A DNA stretch of 64,000 nt from Limanda limanda. Taxonomy: Eukaryota; Chordata; Actinopteri; Pleuronectiformes; Pleuronectidae. Within the stretch, counting starts at the first letter, position 1, and each line of letters begins with the position of its first letter. The position numbers were made by a program, and so were the translations under genes. The notes under the pieces are model-generated. The model did no database searches. It saw nothing but the letters and a program-made list of their open reading frames with translations, and had not been told where the DNA came from. The stretch covers positions 62,001 to 126,000 of the forward strand of contig NW_026870428.1 of NCBI RefSeq assembly GCF_963576545.1, in the 5' to 3' direction. Of the stretch, positions 24,101 through 38,139 are shown piece after piece.

Positions 24101-24824
24101 TCGATCAGTACCATCCTTGAGCTTCTCCGACTTTCGGAAGGGTTAGGGTTAGGGTTAGGGATGAAAGCACATAGGAGAAAGAGATATTCTTGAATAACTT
24201 TTTTTGTGAAGGTCGGAGAGACTTGCAAGTAGGCTCTACCCCCACTAAATGGGGTAGCGCGCATCGATCGGTACCATCCTTGAGCTTCTCCGACTTTCGG
24301 AAGGGTTAGGGTTAGGGTTAGGGATGAAAGCACATAGGAGAAAGAGATATTCTTGAATAACTTTTTTTGTGAAGGTCGGAGAGACTTGCAAGTAGGCTCT
24401 ACCCCCACTAAATGGGGTAGCGCGCATCGATCGGTACCATCCTTGAGCTTCTCCGACTTTCGGAAGGGTTAGGGTTAGGGTTAGGGATGAAAGCACATAG
24501 GAGAAAGAGATATTCTTGAATAACTTTTTTTGTGAAGGTCGGAGAGACTTGGAAAGTGGTTGCATCTGGACTAATTTGGGTCCTGCGGATCGATTGGTAC
24601 CATCCCCGAGCTTGTACGACCTTCGGAAGAGGTCGACCGACGAAATTCCCCCAAATCTGAGGAGATATTCTTGAATAACTTTTTTTGTGAAGGTCGGAGA
24701 GACTTGCAAGTAGGCTCTACCCCCACTAAATGGGGTAGCGCGCATCGATCGGTACCATCCTTGAGCTTCTCCGACTTTCGGAAGGGTTAGGGTTAGGGTT
24801 AGGGATGAAAGCACATAGGAGAAA
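21129..24824 (+). repeat. Duplicated segment, partner of 16467-20163
   Basis: Same monomer order as its partner, with private changes: a one-base C deletion at about 21670, g-to-a at 23011 just before the telomeric block, and t-to-c in the T tract at 23554. These changes postdate the duplication. Confidence 0.9.
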
Positions 24825-27800
24825 GAGATATTCTTGAATAACTTTTTTTGTGAAGGTCGGAGAGACTTGCAAGTAGGCTCTACCCCCACTAAATGGGGTA
24901 GCGCGCATCGATCGGTACCATCCTTGAGCTTCTCCGACTTTCGGAAGGGTTAGGGTTAGGGTTAGGGATGAAAGCACATAGGAGAAAGAGATATTCTTGA
25001 ATAACTTTTTTTGTGAAGGTCGGAGAGACTTGGAAAGTGGTTGCATCTGGACTAATTTGGGTCCTGCGGATCGATTGGTACCATCCCCGAGCTTGTACGA
25101 CCTTCGAAAGAGGTCGACCGACGAAATTCCCCCAAATCTGAGGAGATATTCTTGAATAACTTTTTTTGTGAAGGTCGGAGAGACTTGCAAGTAGGCTCTA
25201 CCCCCACTAAATGGGGTTGCGCGCATCGATCAGTACCATCCTTGAGCTTCTCCGACTTTCGGAAGGGTTAGGGTTAGGGTTAGGGATGAAAGCACATAGG
25301 AGAAAGAGATATTCTTGAATAACTTTTTTTGTGAAGGTCGGAGAGACTTGCAAGTAGGCTCTACCCCCACTAAATGGGGTAGCGCGCATCGATCGGTACC
25401 ATCCTTGAGCTTCTCCGACTTTCGGAAGGGTTAGGGTTAGGGTTAGGGATGAAAGCACATAGGAGAAAGAGATATTCTTGAATAACTTTTTTTGTGAAGG
25501 TCGGAGAGACTTGGAAAGTGGTTGCATCTGGACTAATTTGGGTCCTGCGGATCGATTGGTACCATCCCCGAGCTTGTACGACCTTCGAAAGAGGTCGACC
25601 GACGAAATTCCCCCAAATCTGAGGAGATATTCTTGAATAACTTTTTTTGTGAAGGTCGGAGAGACTTGCAAGTAGGCTCTACCCCCACTAAATGGGGTTG
25701 CGCGCATCGATCAGTACCATCCTTGAGCTTCTCCGACTTTCGGAAGGGTTAGGGTTAGGGTTAGGGATGAAAGCACATAGGAGAAAGAGATATTCTTGAA
25801 TAACTTTTTTTGTGAAGGTCGGAGAGACTTGCAAGTAGGCTCTACCCCCACTAAATGGGGTAACGCGCATCGATCGGTACCATCCTTGAGCTTCTCCGAC
25901 TTTCGGAAGGGTTAGGGTTAGGGTTAGGGATGAAAGCACATAGGAGAAAGAGATATTCTTGAATAACTTTTTTTGTGAAGGTCGGAGAGACTTGCAAGTA
26001 GGCTCTACCCCCACTAAATGGGGTAGCGCGCATCGATCGGTACCATTCTTGAGCTTCTCCGACTTTCGGAAGGGTTAGGGTTAGGGTTAGGGATGAAAGC
26101 ACATAGGAGAAAGAGATATTCTTGAATAACTTTTTTTGTGAAGGTCGGAGAGACTTGTAAGTAGGCTCTACCCCCACTAAATGGGGTAGCGCGCATCGAT
26201 CGGTACCATCCTTGAGCTTCTCCGACTTTCGGAAGGGTTAGGGTTAGGGTTAGGGATGAAAGCACATAGGAGAAAGAGATATTCTTGAATAACTTTTTTT
26301 GTGAAGGTCGGAGAGACTTGGAAAGTGGTTGCATCTGGACTAATTTGGGTCCTGCGGATCGATTGGTACCATCCCCGAGCTTGTACGACCTTCGGAAGAG
26401 GTCGACCGACGAAATTCCCCCAAATCTGAGGAGATATTCTTGAATAACTTTTTTTGTGAAGGTCGGAGAGACTTGCAAGTAGGCTCTACCCCCACTAAAT
26501 GGGGTTGCGCGCATCGATCAGTACCATCCTTGAGCTTCTCCGACTTTCGGAAGGGTTAGGGTTAGGGTTAGGGATGAAAGCACATAGGAGAAAGAGATAT
26601 TCTTGAATAACTTTTTTTGTGAAGGTCGGAGAGACTTGCAAGTAGGCTCTACCCCCACTAAATGGGGTAACGCGCATCGATCGGTACCATCCTTGAGCTT
26701 CTCCGACTTTCGGAAGGGTTAGGGTTAGGGTTAGGGATGAAAGCACATAGGAGAAAGAGATATTCTTGAATAACTTTTTTTGTGAAGGTCGGAGAGACTT
26801 GCAAGTAGGCTCTACCCCCACTAAATGGGGTAGCGCGCATCGATCGGTACCATCCTTGAGCTTCTCCGACTTTCGGAAGGGTTAGGGTTAGGGTTAGGGA
26901 TGAAAGCACATAGGAGAAAGAGATATTCTTGAATAACTTTTTTTGTGAAGGTCGGAGAGACTTGCAAGTAGGCTCTACCCCCACTAAATGGGGTAGCGCG
27001 CATCGATCGGTACCATCCTTGAGCTTCTCCGACTTTCGGAAGGGTTAGGGTTAGGGTTAGGGATGAAAGCACATAGGAGAAAGAGATATTCTTGAATAAC
27101 TTTTTTTGTGAAGGTCCCAGAGACTTGGAAAGTGGTTGCATCTGGACTAATTTGGGTCCTGCGGATCGATTGGTACCATCCCCGAGCTTGTACGACCTTC
27201 GGAAGAGGTCGACCGACGAAATTCCCCCAAATCTGAGGAGATATTCTTGAATAACTTTTTTTGTGAAGGTCGGAGAGACTTGCAAGTAGGCTCTACCCCC
27301 ACTAAATGGGGTTGCGCGCATCGATCGGTACCATCCTTGAGCTTCTCCGACTTTCGGAAGGGTTAGGGTTAGGGTTAGGGATGAAAGCACATAGGAGAAA
27401 GAGATATTCTTGAATAACTTTTTTTGTGAAGGTCGGAGAGACTTGCAAGTAGGCTCTACCCCCACTAAATGGGGTAGCGCGCATCGATCGGTACCATCCT
27501 TGAGCTTCTCCGACTTTCGGAAGGGTTAGGGTTAGGGTTAGGGATGAAAGCACATAGGAGAAAGAGATATTCTTGAATAACTTTTTTGTGAAGGTCGGAG
27601 AGACTTGGAAAGTGGTTGCATCTGGACTAATTTGGGTCCTGCAGATCGATTGGTACCATCCCCGAGCTTGTACGACCTTCGGAAGAGGTCGACCGACGAA
27701 ATTCCCCCAAAATCTGAGGAGATATTCTTGAATAACTTTTTTTGTGAAGGTCGGAGAGACTTGCAAGTAGGCTCTACCCCCACTAAATGGGGTTGCGCGC

Positions 27801-30133
27801 ATCGATCAGTACCATCCTTGAGCTTCTCCGACTTTCGGAAGGGTTAGGGTTAGGGTTAGGGATGAAAGCACATAGGAGAAAGAGATATTCTTGAATAACT
27901 TTTTTTGTGAAGGTCGGAGAGACTTGCAAGTAGGCTCTACCCCCACTAAATGGGGTAGCGCGCATCGATCAGTACCATCCTTGAGCTTCTCCGACTTTCG
28001 GAAGGGTTAGGGTTAGGGTTAGGGATGAAAGCACATAGGAGAAAGAGATATTCTTGAATAACTTTTTTTGTGAAGGTCGGAGAGACTTGCAAGTAGGCTC
28101 TACCCCCACTAAATGGGGTAGCGCGCATCGATCGGTACCATCCTTGAGCTTCTCCGACTTTCGGAAGGGTTAGGGTTAGGGTTAGGGATGAAAGCACATA
28201 GGAGAAAGAGATATTCTTGAATAACTTTTTTTGTGAAGGTCGGAGAGACTTGCAAGTAGGCTCTACCCCCACTAAATGGGGTAGCGCACATCGATCGGTA
28301 CCATCCTTGAGCTTCTCCGACTTTCGGAAGGGTTAGGGTTAGGGTTAGGGATGAAAGCACATAGGAGAAAGAGATATTCTTGAATAACTTTTTTTGTGAA
28401 GGTCGGAGAGACTTGGAAAGTGGTTGCATCTGGACTAATTTGGGTCCTGCGGATCGATTGGTACCATCCCCGAGCTTGTACGACCTTCGGAAGAGGTCGA
28501 CCGACGAAATTCCCCCAAATCTGAGGAGATATTCTTGAATAACTTTTTTTGTGAAGGTCGGAGAGACTTGCAAGTAGGCTCTACCCCCACTAAATGGGGT
28601 AGCGCGCATCGATCGGTACCATCCTTGAGCTTCTCCGACTTTCGGAAGGGTTAGGGTTAGGGTTAGGGATGAAAGCACATAGGAGAAAGAGATATTCTTG
28701 AATAACTTTTTTTGTGAAGGTCGGAGAGACTTGCAAGTAGGCTCTACCCCCACTAAATGGGGTAGCGCGCATCGATCGGTACCATCCTTGAGCTTCTCCG
28801 ACTTTCGGAAGGGTTAGGGTTAGGGATGAAAGCACATAGGAGAAAGAGATATTCTTGAATAACTTTTTTTGTGAAGGTCGGAGAGACTTGGAAAGTGGTT
28901 GCATCTGGACTAATTTGGGTCCTGCGGATCGATTGGTACCATCCCCGAGCTTGTACGACCTTCGAAAGAGGTCGACCGACGAAATTCCCCCAAATCTGAG
29001 GAGATATTCTTGAATAACTTTTTTTGTGAAGGTCGGAGAGACTTGCAAGTAGGCTCTACCCCCACTAAATGGGGTTGCGCGCATCGATCAGTACCATCCT
29101 TGAGCTTCTCCGACTTTCGGAAGGGTTAGGGTTAGGGTTAGGGATGAAAGCACATAGGAGAAAGAGATATTCTTGAATAACTTTTTTTGTGAAGGTCGGA
29201 GAGACTTGCAAGTAGGCTCTACCCCCACTAAATGGGGTAGCGCGCATCGATCGGTACCATCCTTGAGCTTCTCCGACTTTCGGAAGGGTTAGGGTTAGGG
29301 TTAGGGATGAAAGCACATAGGAGAAAGAGATATTCTTGAATAACTTTTTTTGTGAAGGTCGGAGAGACTTGGAAAGTGGTTGCATCTGGACTAATTTGGG
29401 TCCTGCGGATCGATTGGTACCATCCCCGAGCTTGTACGACCTTCGAAAGAGGTCGACCGACGAAATTCCCCCAAATCTGAGGAGATATTCTTGAATAACT
29501 TTTTTTGTGAAGGTCGGAGAGACTTGCAAGTAGGCTCTACCCCCACTAAATGGGGTTGCGCGCATCGATCAGTACCATCCTTGAGCTTCTCCGACTTTCG
29601 GAAGGGTTAGGGTTAGGGTTAGGGATGAAAGCACATAGGAGAAAGAGATATTCTTGAATAACTTTTTTTGTGAAGGTCGGAGAGACTTGCAAGTAGGCTC
29701 TACCCCCACTAAATGGGGTAACGCGCATCGATCGGTACCATCCTTGAGCTTCTCCGACTTTCGGAAGGGTTAGGGTTAGGGTTAGGGATGAAAGCACATA
29801 GGAGAAAGAGATATTCTTGAATAACTTTTTTTGTGAAGGTCGGAGAGACTTGCAAGTAGGCTCTACCCCCACTAAATGGGGTAGCGCGCATCGATCGGTA
29901 CCATTCTTGAGCTTCTCCGACTTTCGGAAGGGTTAGGGTTAGGGTTAGGGATGAAAGCACATAGGAGAAAGAGATATTCTTGAATAACTTTTTTTGTGAA
30001 GGTCGGAGAGACTTGTAAGTAGGCTCTACCCCCACTAAATGGGGTAGCGCGCATCGATCGGTACCATCCTTGAGCTTCTCCGACTTTCGGAAGGGTTAGG
30101 GTTAGGGTTAGGGATGAAAGCACATAGGAGAAA
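22411..30133 (+). repeat. 3.86-kb HOR, two tandem copies
   Basis: The unit L1 SSS L1 S L2 SSS L1 S L1 S L1 SSS has an exact expected length of 3865 bp. Copy 1 is 22411-26275 (3865 bp). Copy 2 is 26276-30133 (3858 bp: one six-base and one T deletion). Shared markers in the last third include ttcgaaag in two successive B (both copies), then taacgc, cattctt (26047 and 29905) and cttgtaag in three successive S. Copy 2 has a private GG-to-CC change at 27117-27118, the T6 tract at 27582 and gcgcac at 28288. Confidence 0.92.
27582..27587 (+). other. T6 variant of the T tract in a B2
   Basis: One T is missing from the invariant block of the B2 before p 27783, making it 155 bp. Its twin is at 45567-45572. 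The lost base shifts the phase of any reading through the unit. Confidence 0.9.
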
Positions 30134-30451
30134 GAGATATTCTTGAATAACTTTTTTTGTGAAGGTCGGAGAGACTTGGAAAGTGGTTGCATCTGGACTA
30201 ATTTGGGTCCTGCGGATCGATTGGTACCATCCCCGAGCTTGTACGACCTTCGGAAGAGGTCGACCGACGAAATTCCCCCAAATCTGAGGAGATATTCTTG
30301 AATAACTTTTTTTGTGAAGGTCGGAGAGACTTGCAAGTAGGCTCTACCCCCACTAAATGGGGTTGCGCGCATCGATCAGTACCATCCTTGAGCTTCTCCG
30401 ACTTTCGGAAGGGTTAGGGTTAGGGTTAGGGATGAAAGCACATAGGAGAAA

Positions 30452-32053
30452 GAGATATTCTTGAATAACTTTTTTTGTGAAGGTCGGAGAGACTTGCAAG
30501 TAGGCTCTACCCCCACTAAATGGGGTAACGCGCATCGATCGGTACCATCCTTGAGCTTCTCCGACTTTCGGAAGGGTTAGGGTTAGGGTTAGGGATGAAA
30601 GCACATAGGAGAAAGAGATATTCTTGAATAACTTTTTTTGTGAAGGTCGGAGAGACTTGCAAGTAGGCTTTACCCCCACTAAATGGGGTAGCGCGCATCG
30701 ATCGGTACCATCCTTGAGCTTCTCCGACTTTCGGAAGGGTTAGGGTTAGGGTTAGGGATGAAAGCACATAGGAGAAAGAGATATTCTTGAATAACTTTTT
30801 TTGTGAAGGTCGGAGAGACTTGCAAGTAGGCTCTACCCCCACTAAATGGGGTAGCGCGCATCGATCGGTACCATCCTTGAGCTTCTCCGACTTTCGGAAG
30901 GGTTAGGGTTAGGGATGAAAGCACATAGGAGAAAGAGATATTCTTGAATAACTTTTTTTGTGAAGGTCGGAGAGACTTGGAAAGTGGTTGCATCTGGACT
31001 AATTTGGGTCCTGCGGATCGATTGGTACCATCCCCGAGCTTGTACGACCTTCGGAAGAGGTCGACCGACGAAATTCCCCCAAATCTGAGGAGATATTCTT
31101 GAATAACTTTTTTTGTGAAGGTCGGAGAGACTTGCAAGTAGGCTCTACCCCCACTAAATGGGGTTGCGCGCATCGATCAGTACCATCCTTGAGCTTCTCC
31201 GACTTTCGGAAGGGTTAGGGTTAGGGTTAGGGATGAAAGCACATAGGAGAAAGAGATATTCTTGAATAACTTTTTTTGTGAAGGTCGGAGAGACTTGCAA
31301 GTAGGCTCTACCCCCACTAAATGGGGTAACGCGCATCGATCGGTACCATCCTTGAGCTTCTCCGACTTTCGGAAGGGTTAGGGTTAGGGTTAGGGATGAA
31401 AGCACATAGGAGAAAGAGATATTCTTGAATAACTTTTTTTGTGAAGGTCGGAGAGACTTGCAAGTAGGCTTTACCCCCACTAAATGGGGTAGCGCGCATC
31501 GATCGGTACCATCCTTGAGCTTCTCCGACTTTCGGAAGGGTTAGGGTTAGGGTTAGGGATGAAAGCACATAGGAGAAAGAGATATTCTTGAATAACTTTT
31601 TTTGTGAAGGTCGGAGAGACTTGCAAGTAGGCTCTACCCCCACTAAATGGGGTAGCGCGCATCGATCGGTACCATCCTTGAGCTTCTCCGACTTTCGGAA
31701 GGGTTAGGGTTAGGGATGAAAGCACATAGGAGAAAGAGATATTCTTGAATAACTTTTTTTGTGAAGGTCGGAGAGACTTGGAAAGTGGTTGCATCTGGAC
31801 TAATTTGGGTCCTGCGGATCGATTGGTACCATCCCCGAGCTTGTACGACCTTCGGAAGAGGTCGACCGACGAAATTCCCCCAAATCTGAGGAGATATTCT
31901 TGAATAACTTTTTTTGTGAAGGTCGGAGAGACTTGCAAGTAGGCTCTACCCCCACTAAATGGGGTAACGCGCATCGATCGGTACCATCCTTGAGCTTCTC
32001 CGACTTTCGGAAGGGTTAGGGTTAGGGTTAGGGATGAAAGCACATAGGAGAAA
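30452..32053 (+). repeat. 801-bp HOR (SSS L1-6), two tandem copies
   Basis: Copies are 30452-31252 and 31253-32053, three S plus an L1 preceded by a shortened telomeric block. In both, the first S has taacgc and the second has ctttacc. The terminal A differs: ttgcgc at p 31154 and taacgc at p 31955. Confidence 0.9.
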
Positions 32054-35000
32054 GAGATATTCTTGAATAACTTTTTTTGTGAAGGTCGGAGAGACTTGCA
32101 AGTAGGCTGTACCCCCACTAAATGGGGTAGCGCGCATCGATCGGTACCATCCTTGAGCTTCTCCGACTTTCGGAAGGGTTAGGGTTAGGGTTAGGGATGA
32201 AAGCACATAGGAGAAAGAGATATTCTTGAATAACTTTTTTTGTGAAGGTCGGAGAGACTTGTAAAGTGGTTGCATCTGGACTAATTTGGGTCCTGCGGAT
32301 CGATTGGTACCATCCCCGAGCTTGTACGACCTTCGGAAGAGGTCGACCGACGAAATTCCCCCAAATCTGAGGAGATATTCTTGAATAACTTTTTTTGTGA
32401 AGGTCGGAGAGACTTGCAAGTAGGCTCTACCCCCACTAAATGGGGTTGCGCGCATCGATCGGTACCATCCTTGAGCTTCTCCGACTTTCGGAAGGGTTAG
32501 GGTTAGGGTTAGGGATGAAAGCACATAGGAGAAAGAGATATTCTTGAATAACTTTTTTTGTGAAGGTCGGAGAGACTTGCAAGTAGGCTCTACCCCCACT
32601 AAATGGGGTAGCGCGCATCGATCGGTACCATCCTTGAGCTTCTCCGACTTTCGGAAGGGTTAGGGTTAGGGTTAGGGATGAAAGCACATAGGAGAAAGAG
32701 ATATTCTTGAATAACTTTTTTTGTGAAGGTCGGAGAGACTTGGAAAGTGGTTGCATCTGGACTAATTTGGGTCCTGCAGATCGATTGGTACCATCCCCGA
32801 GCTTGTACGACCTTCGGAAGAGGTCGACCGACGAAATTCCCCCAAAATCTGAGGAGATATTCTTGAATAACTTTTTTTGTGAAGGTCGGAGAGACTTGCA
32901 AGTAGGCTCTACTCCCACTAAATGGGGTTGCGCGCATCGATCAGTACCATCCTTGAGCTTCTCCGACTTTCGGAAGGGTTAGGGTTAGGGTTAGGGATGA
33001 AAGCACATAGGAGAAAGAGATATTCTTGAATAACTTTTTTTGTGAAGGTCGGAGAGACTTGCAAGTAGGCTCTACCCCCACTAAATGGGGTAGCGCGCAT
33101 CGATCAGTACCATCCTTGAGCTTCTCCGACTTTCGGAAGGGTTAGGGTTAGGGTTAGGGATGAAAGCACATAGGAGAAAGAGATATTCTTGAATAACTTT
33201 TTTTGTGAAGGTCGGAGAGACTTGCAAGTAGGCTCTACCCCCACTAAATGGGGTAGCGCGCATCGATCGGTACCATCCTTGAGCTTCTCCGACTTTCGGA
33301 AGGGTTAGGGTTAGGGTTAGGGATGAAAGCACATAGGAGAAAGAGATATTCTTGAATAACTTTTTTTGTGAAGGTCGGAGAGACTTGCAAGTAGGCTCTA
33401 CCCCCACTAAATGGGGTAGCGCGCATCGATCGGTACCATCCTTGAGCTTCTCCGACTTTCGGAAGGGTTAGGGTTAGGGTTAGGGATGAAAGCACATAGG
33501 AGAAAGAGATATTCTTGAATAACTTTTTTTGTGAAGGTCGGAGAGACTTGCAAGTAGGCTCTACCCCCACTAAATGGGGTAGCGCGCATCGATCGGTACC
33601 ATCCTTGAGCTTCTCCGACTTTCGGAAGGGTTAGGGTTAGGGTTAGGGATGAAAGCACATAGGAGAAAGAGATATTCTTGAATAACTTTTTTTGTGAAGG
33701 TCGGAGAGACTTGGAAAGTGGTTGCATCTGGACTAATTTGGGTCCTGCGGATCGATTGGTACCATCCCCGAGCTTGTACGACCTTCGGAAGAGGTCGACC
33801 GACGAAATTCCCCCAAATCTGAGGAGATATTCTTGAATAACTTTTTTTGTGAAGGTCGGAGAGACTTGCAAGTAGGCTCTACCCCCACTAAATGGGGTTG
33901 CGCGCATCGATCGGTACCATCCTTGAGCTTCTCCGACTTTCGGAAGGGTTAGGGTTAGGGATGAAAGCACATAGGAGAAAGAGATATTCTTGAATAACTT
34001 TTTTTGTGAAGGTCGGAGAGACTTGCAAGTAGGCTCTACCCCCACTAAATGGGGTAGCGCGCATCGATCGGTACCATCCTTGAGCTTCTCCGACTTTCGG
34101 AAGGGTTAGGGTTAGGGTTAGGGATGAAAGCACATAGGAGAAAGAGATATTCTTGAATAACTTTTTTTGTGAAGGTCGGAGAGACTTGGAAAGTGGTTGC
34201 ATCTGGACTAATTTGGGTCCTGCAGATCGATTGGTACCATCCCCGAGCTTGTACGACCTTCGGAAGAGGTCGACCGACGAAATTCCCCCAAAATCTGAGG
34301 AGATATTCTTGAATAACTTTTTTTGTGAAGGTCGGAGAGACTTGCAAGTAGGCTCTACCCCCACTAAATGGGGTTGCGCGCATCGATCGGTACCATCCTT
34401 GAGCTTCTCCGACTTTCGGAAGGGTTAGGGTTAGGGTTAGGGATGAAAGCACATAGGAGAAAGAGATATTCTTGAATAACTTTTTTTGTGAAGGTCGGAG
34501 AGACTTGCAAGTAGGCTCTACCCCCACTAAATGGGGTAGCGCGCATCGATCAGTACCATCCTTGAGCTTCTCCGACTTTCGGAAGGGTTAGGGTTAGGGT
34601 TAGGGATGAAAGCACATAGGAGAAAGAGATATTCTTGAATAACTTTTTTTGTGAAGGTCGGAGAGACTTGGAAAGTGGTTGCATCTGGACTAATTTGGGT
34701 CCTGCGGATCGATTGGTACCATCCCCGAGCTTGTACGACCTTCGGAAGAGGTCGACCGACGAAATTCCCCCAAATCTGAGGAGATATTCTTGAATAACTT
34801 TTTTTGTGAAGGTCGGAGAGACTTGCAAGTAGGCTCTACCCCCACTAAATGGGGTTGCGCGCATCGATCGGTACCATCCTTGAGCTTCTCCGACTTTCGG
34901 AAGGGTTAGGGTTAGGGATGAAAGCACATAGGAGAAAGAGATATTCTTGAATAACTTTTTTTGTGAAGGTCGGAGAGACTTGCAAGTAGGCTCTACCCCC

Positions 35001-38000
35001 ACTAAATGGGGTAGCGCGCATCGATCGGTACCATCCTTGAGCTTCTCCGACTTTCGGAAGGGTTAGGGTTAGGGTTAGGGATGAAAGCACATAGGAGAAA
35101 GAGATATTCTTGAATAACTTTTTTTGTGAAGGTCGGAGAGACTTGGAAAGTGGTTGCATCTGGACTAATTTGGGTCCTGCAGATCGATTGGTACCATCCC
35201 CGAGCTTGTACGACCTTCGGAAGAGGTCGACCGACGAAATTCCCCCAAAATCTGAGGAGATATTCTTGAATAACTTTTTTTGTGAAGGTCGGAGAGACTT
35301 GCAAGTAGGCTCTACTCCCACTAAATGGGGTTGCGCGCATCGATCAGTACCATCCTTGAGCTTCTCCGACTTTCGGAAGGGTTAGGGTTAGGGTTAGGGA
35401 TGAAAGCACATAGGAGAAAGAGATATTCTTGAATAACTTTTTTTGTGAAGGTCGGAGAGACTTGCAAGTAGGCTCTACCCCCACTAAATGGGGTAGCGCG
35501 CATCGATCAGTACCATCCTTGAGCTTCTCCGACTTTCGGAAGGGTTAGGGTTAGGGTTAGGGATGAAAGCACATAGGAGAAAGAGATATTCTTGAATAAC
35601 TTTTTTTGTGAAGGTCGGAGAGACTTGCAAGTAGGCTCTACCCCCACTAAATGGGGTAGCGCGCATCGATCGGTACCATCCTTGAGCTTCTCCGACTTTC
35701 GGAAGGGTTAGGGTTAGGGTTAGGGATGAAAGCACATAGGAGAAAGAGATATTCTTGAATAACTTTTTTTGTGAAGGTCGGAGAGACTTGCAAGTAGGCT
35801 CTACCCCCACTAAATGGGGTAGCGCGCATCGATCGGTACCATCCTTGAGCTTCTCCGACTTTCGGAAGGGTTAGGGTTAGGGTTAGGGATGAAAGCACAT
35901 AGGAGAAAGAGATATTCTTGAATAACTTTTTTTGTGAAGGTCGGAGAGACTTGCAAGTAGGCTCTACCCCCACTAAATGGGGTAGCGCGCATCGATCGGT
36001 ACCATCCTTGAGCTTCTCCGACTTTCGGAAGGGTTAGGGTTAGGGTTAGGGATGAAAGCACATAGGAGAAAGAGATATTCTTGAATAACTTTTTTTGTGA
36101 AGGTCGGAGAGACTTGGAAAGTGGTTGCATCTGGACTAATTTGGGTCCTGCGGATCGATTGGTACCATCCCCGAGCTTGTACGACCTTCGGAAGAGGTCG
36201 ACCGACGAAATTCCCCCAAATCTGAGGAGATATTCTTGAATAACTTTTTTTGTGAAGGTCGGAGAGACTTGCAAGTAGGCTCTACCCCCACTAAATGGGG
36301 TTGCGCGCATCGATCGGTACCATCCTTGAGCTTCTCCGACTTTCGGAAGGGTTAGGGTTAGGGTTAGGGATGAAAGCACATAGGAGAAAGAGATATTCTT
36401 GAATAACTTTTTTTGTGAAGGTCGGAGAGACTTGCAAGTAGGCTCTACCCCCACTAAATGGGGTAGCGCGCATCGATCGGTACCATCCTTGAGCTTCTCC
36501 GACTTTCGGAAGGGTTAGGGTTAGGGTTAGGGATGAAAGCACATAGGAGAAAGAGATATTCTTGAATAACTTTTTTTGTGAAGGTCGGAGAGACTTGGAA
36601 AGTGGTTGCATCTGGACTAATTTGGGTCCTGCGGATCGATTGGTACCATCCCCGAGCTTGTACGACCTTCGGAAGAGGTCGACCGACGAAATTCCCCCAA
36701 ATCTGAGGAGATATTCTTGAATAACTTTTTTTGTGAAGGTCGGAGAGACTTGCAAGTAGGCTCTACCCCCACTAAATGGGGTTGCGCGCATCGATCGGTA
36801 CCATCCTTGAGCTTCTCCGACTTTCGGAAGGGTTAGGGTTAGGGTTAGGGATGAAAGCACATAGGAGAAAGAGATATTCTTGAATAACTTTTTTTGTGAA
36901 GGTCGGAGAGACTTGCAAGTAGGCTCTACCCCCACTAAATGGGGTAGCGCGCATCGATCGGTACCATCCTTGAGCTTCTCCGACTTTCGGAAGGGTTAGG
37001 GTTAGGGTTAGGGATGAAAGCACATAGGAGAAAGAGATATTCTTGAATAACTTTTTTTGTGAAGGTCGGAGAGACTTGGAAAGTGGTTGCATCTGGACTA
37101 ATTTGGGTCCTGCAGATCGATTGGTACCATCCCCGAGCTTGTACGACCTTCGGAAGAGGTCGACCGACGAAATTCCCCCAAAATCTGAGGAGATATTCTT
37201 GAATAACTTTTTTTGTGAAGGTCGGAGAGACTTGCAAGTAGGCTCTACTCCCACTAAATGGGGTTGCGCGCATCGATCAGTACCATCCTTGAGCTTCTCC
37301 GACTTTCGGAAGGGTTAGGGTTAGGGTTAGGGATGAAAGCACATAGGAGAAAGAGATATTCTTGAATAACTTTTTTTGTGAAGGTCGGAGAGACTTGCAA
37401 GTAGGCTCTACCCCCACTAAATGGGGTAGCGCGCATCGATCAGTACCATCCTTGAGCTTCTCCGACTTTCGGAAGGGTTAGGGTTAGGGTTAGGGATGAA
37501 AGCACATAGGAGAAAGAGATATTCTTGAATAACTTTTTTTGTGAAGGTCGGAGAGACTTGCAAGTAGGCTCTACCCCCACTAAATGGGGTTGCGCGCATC
37601 GATCGGTACCATCCTTGAGCTTCTCCGACTTTCGGAAGGGTTAGGGTTAGGGTTAGGGATGAAAGCACATAGGAGAAAGAGATATTCTTGAATAACTTTT
37701 TTTGTGAAGGTCGGAGAGACTTGCAAGTAGGCTCTACCCCCACTAAATGGGGTAGCGCGCATCGATCGGTACCATCCTTGAGCTTCTCCGACTTTCGGAA
37801 GGGTTAGGGTTAGGGTTAGGGATGAAAGCACATAGGAGAAAGAGATATTCTTGAATAACTTTTTTTGTGAAGGTCGGAGAGACTTGGAAAGTGGTTGCAT
37901 CTGGACTAATTTGGGTCCTGCGGATCGATTGGTACCATCCCCGAGCTTGTACGACCTTCGGAAGAAGTCGACCGACGAAATTCCCCCAAATCTGAGGAGA

Positions 38001-38117
38001 TATTCTTGAATAACTTTTTTTGTGAAGGTCGGAGAGACTTGCAAGTAGGCTCTACCCCCACTAAATGGGGTTGCGCGCATCGATCGGTACCATCCTTGAG
38101 CTTCTCCGACTTTCGGA

Positions 38118-38139
38118 AGGGTTAGGGTTAGGGTTGGGG
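38118..38139 (+). repeat. Telomeric block with one TTGGGG variant
   Basis: An a-to-g change at 38136 turns the last TTAGGG into TTGGGG. It is the only base-substituted telomeric block I noticed. G-tract number is unchanged. Confidence 0.85.
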
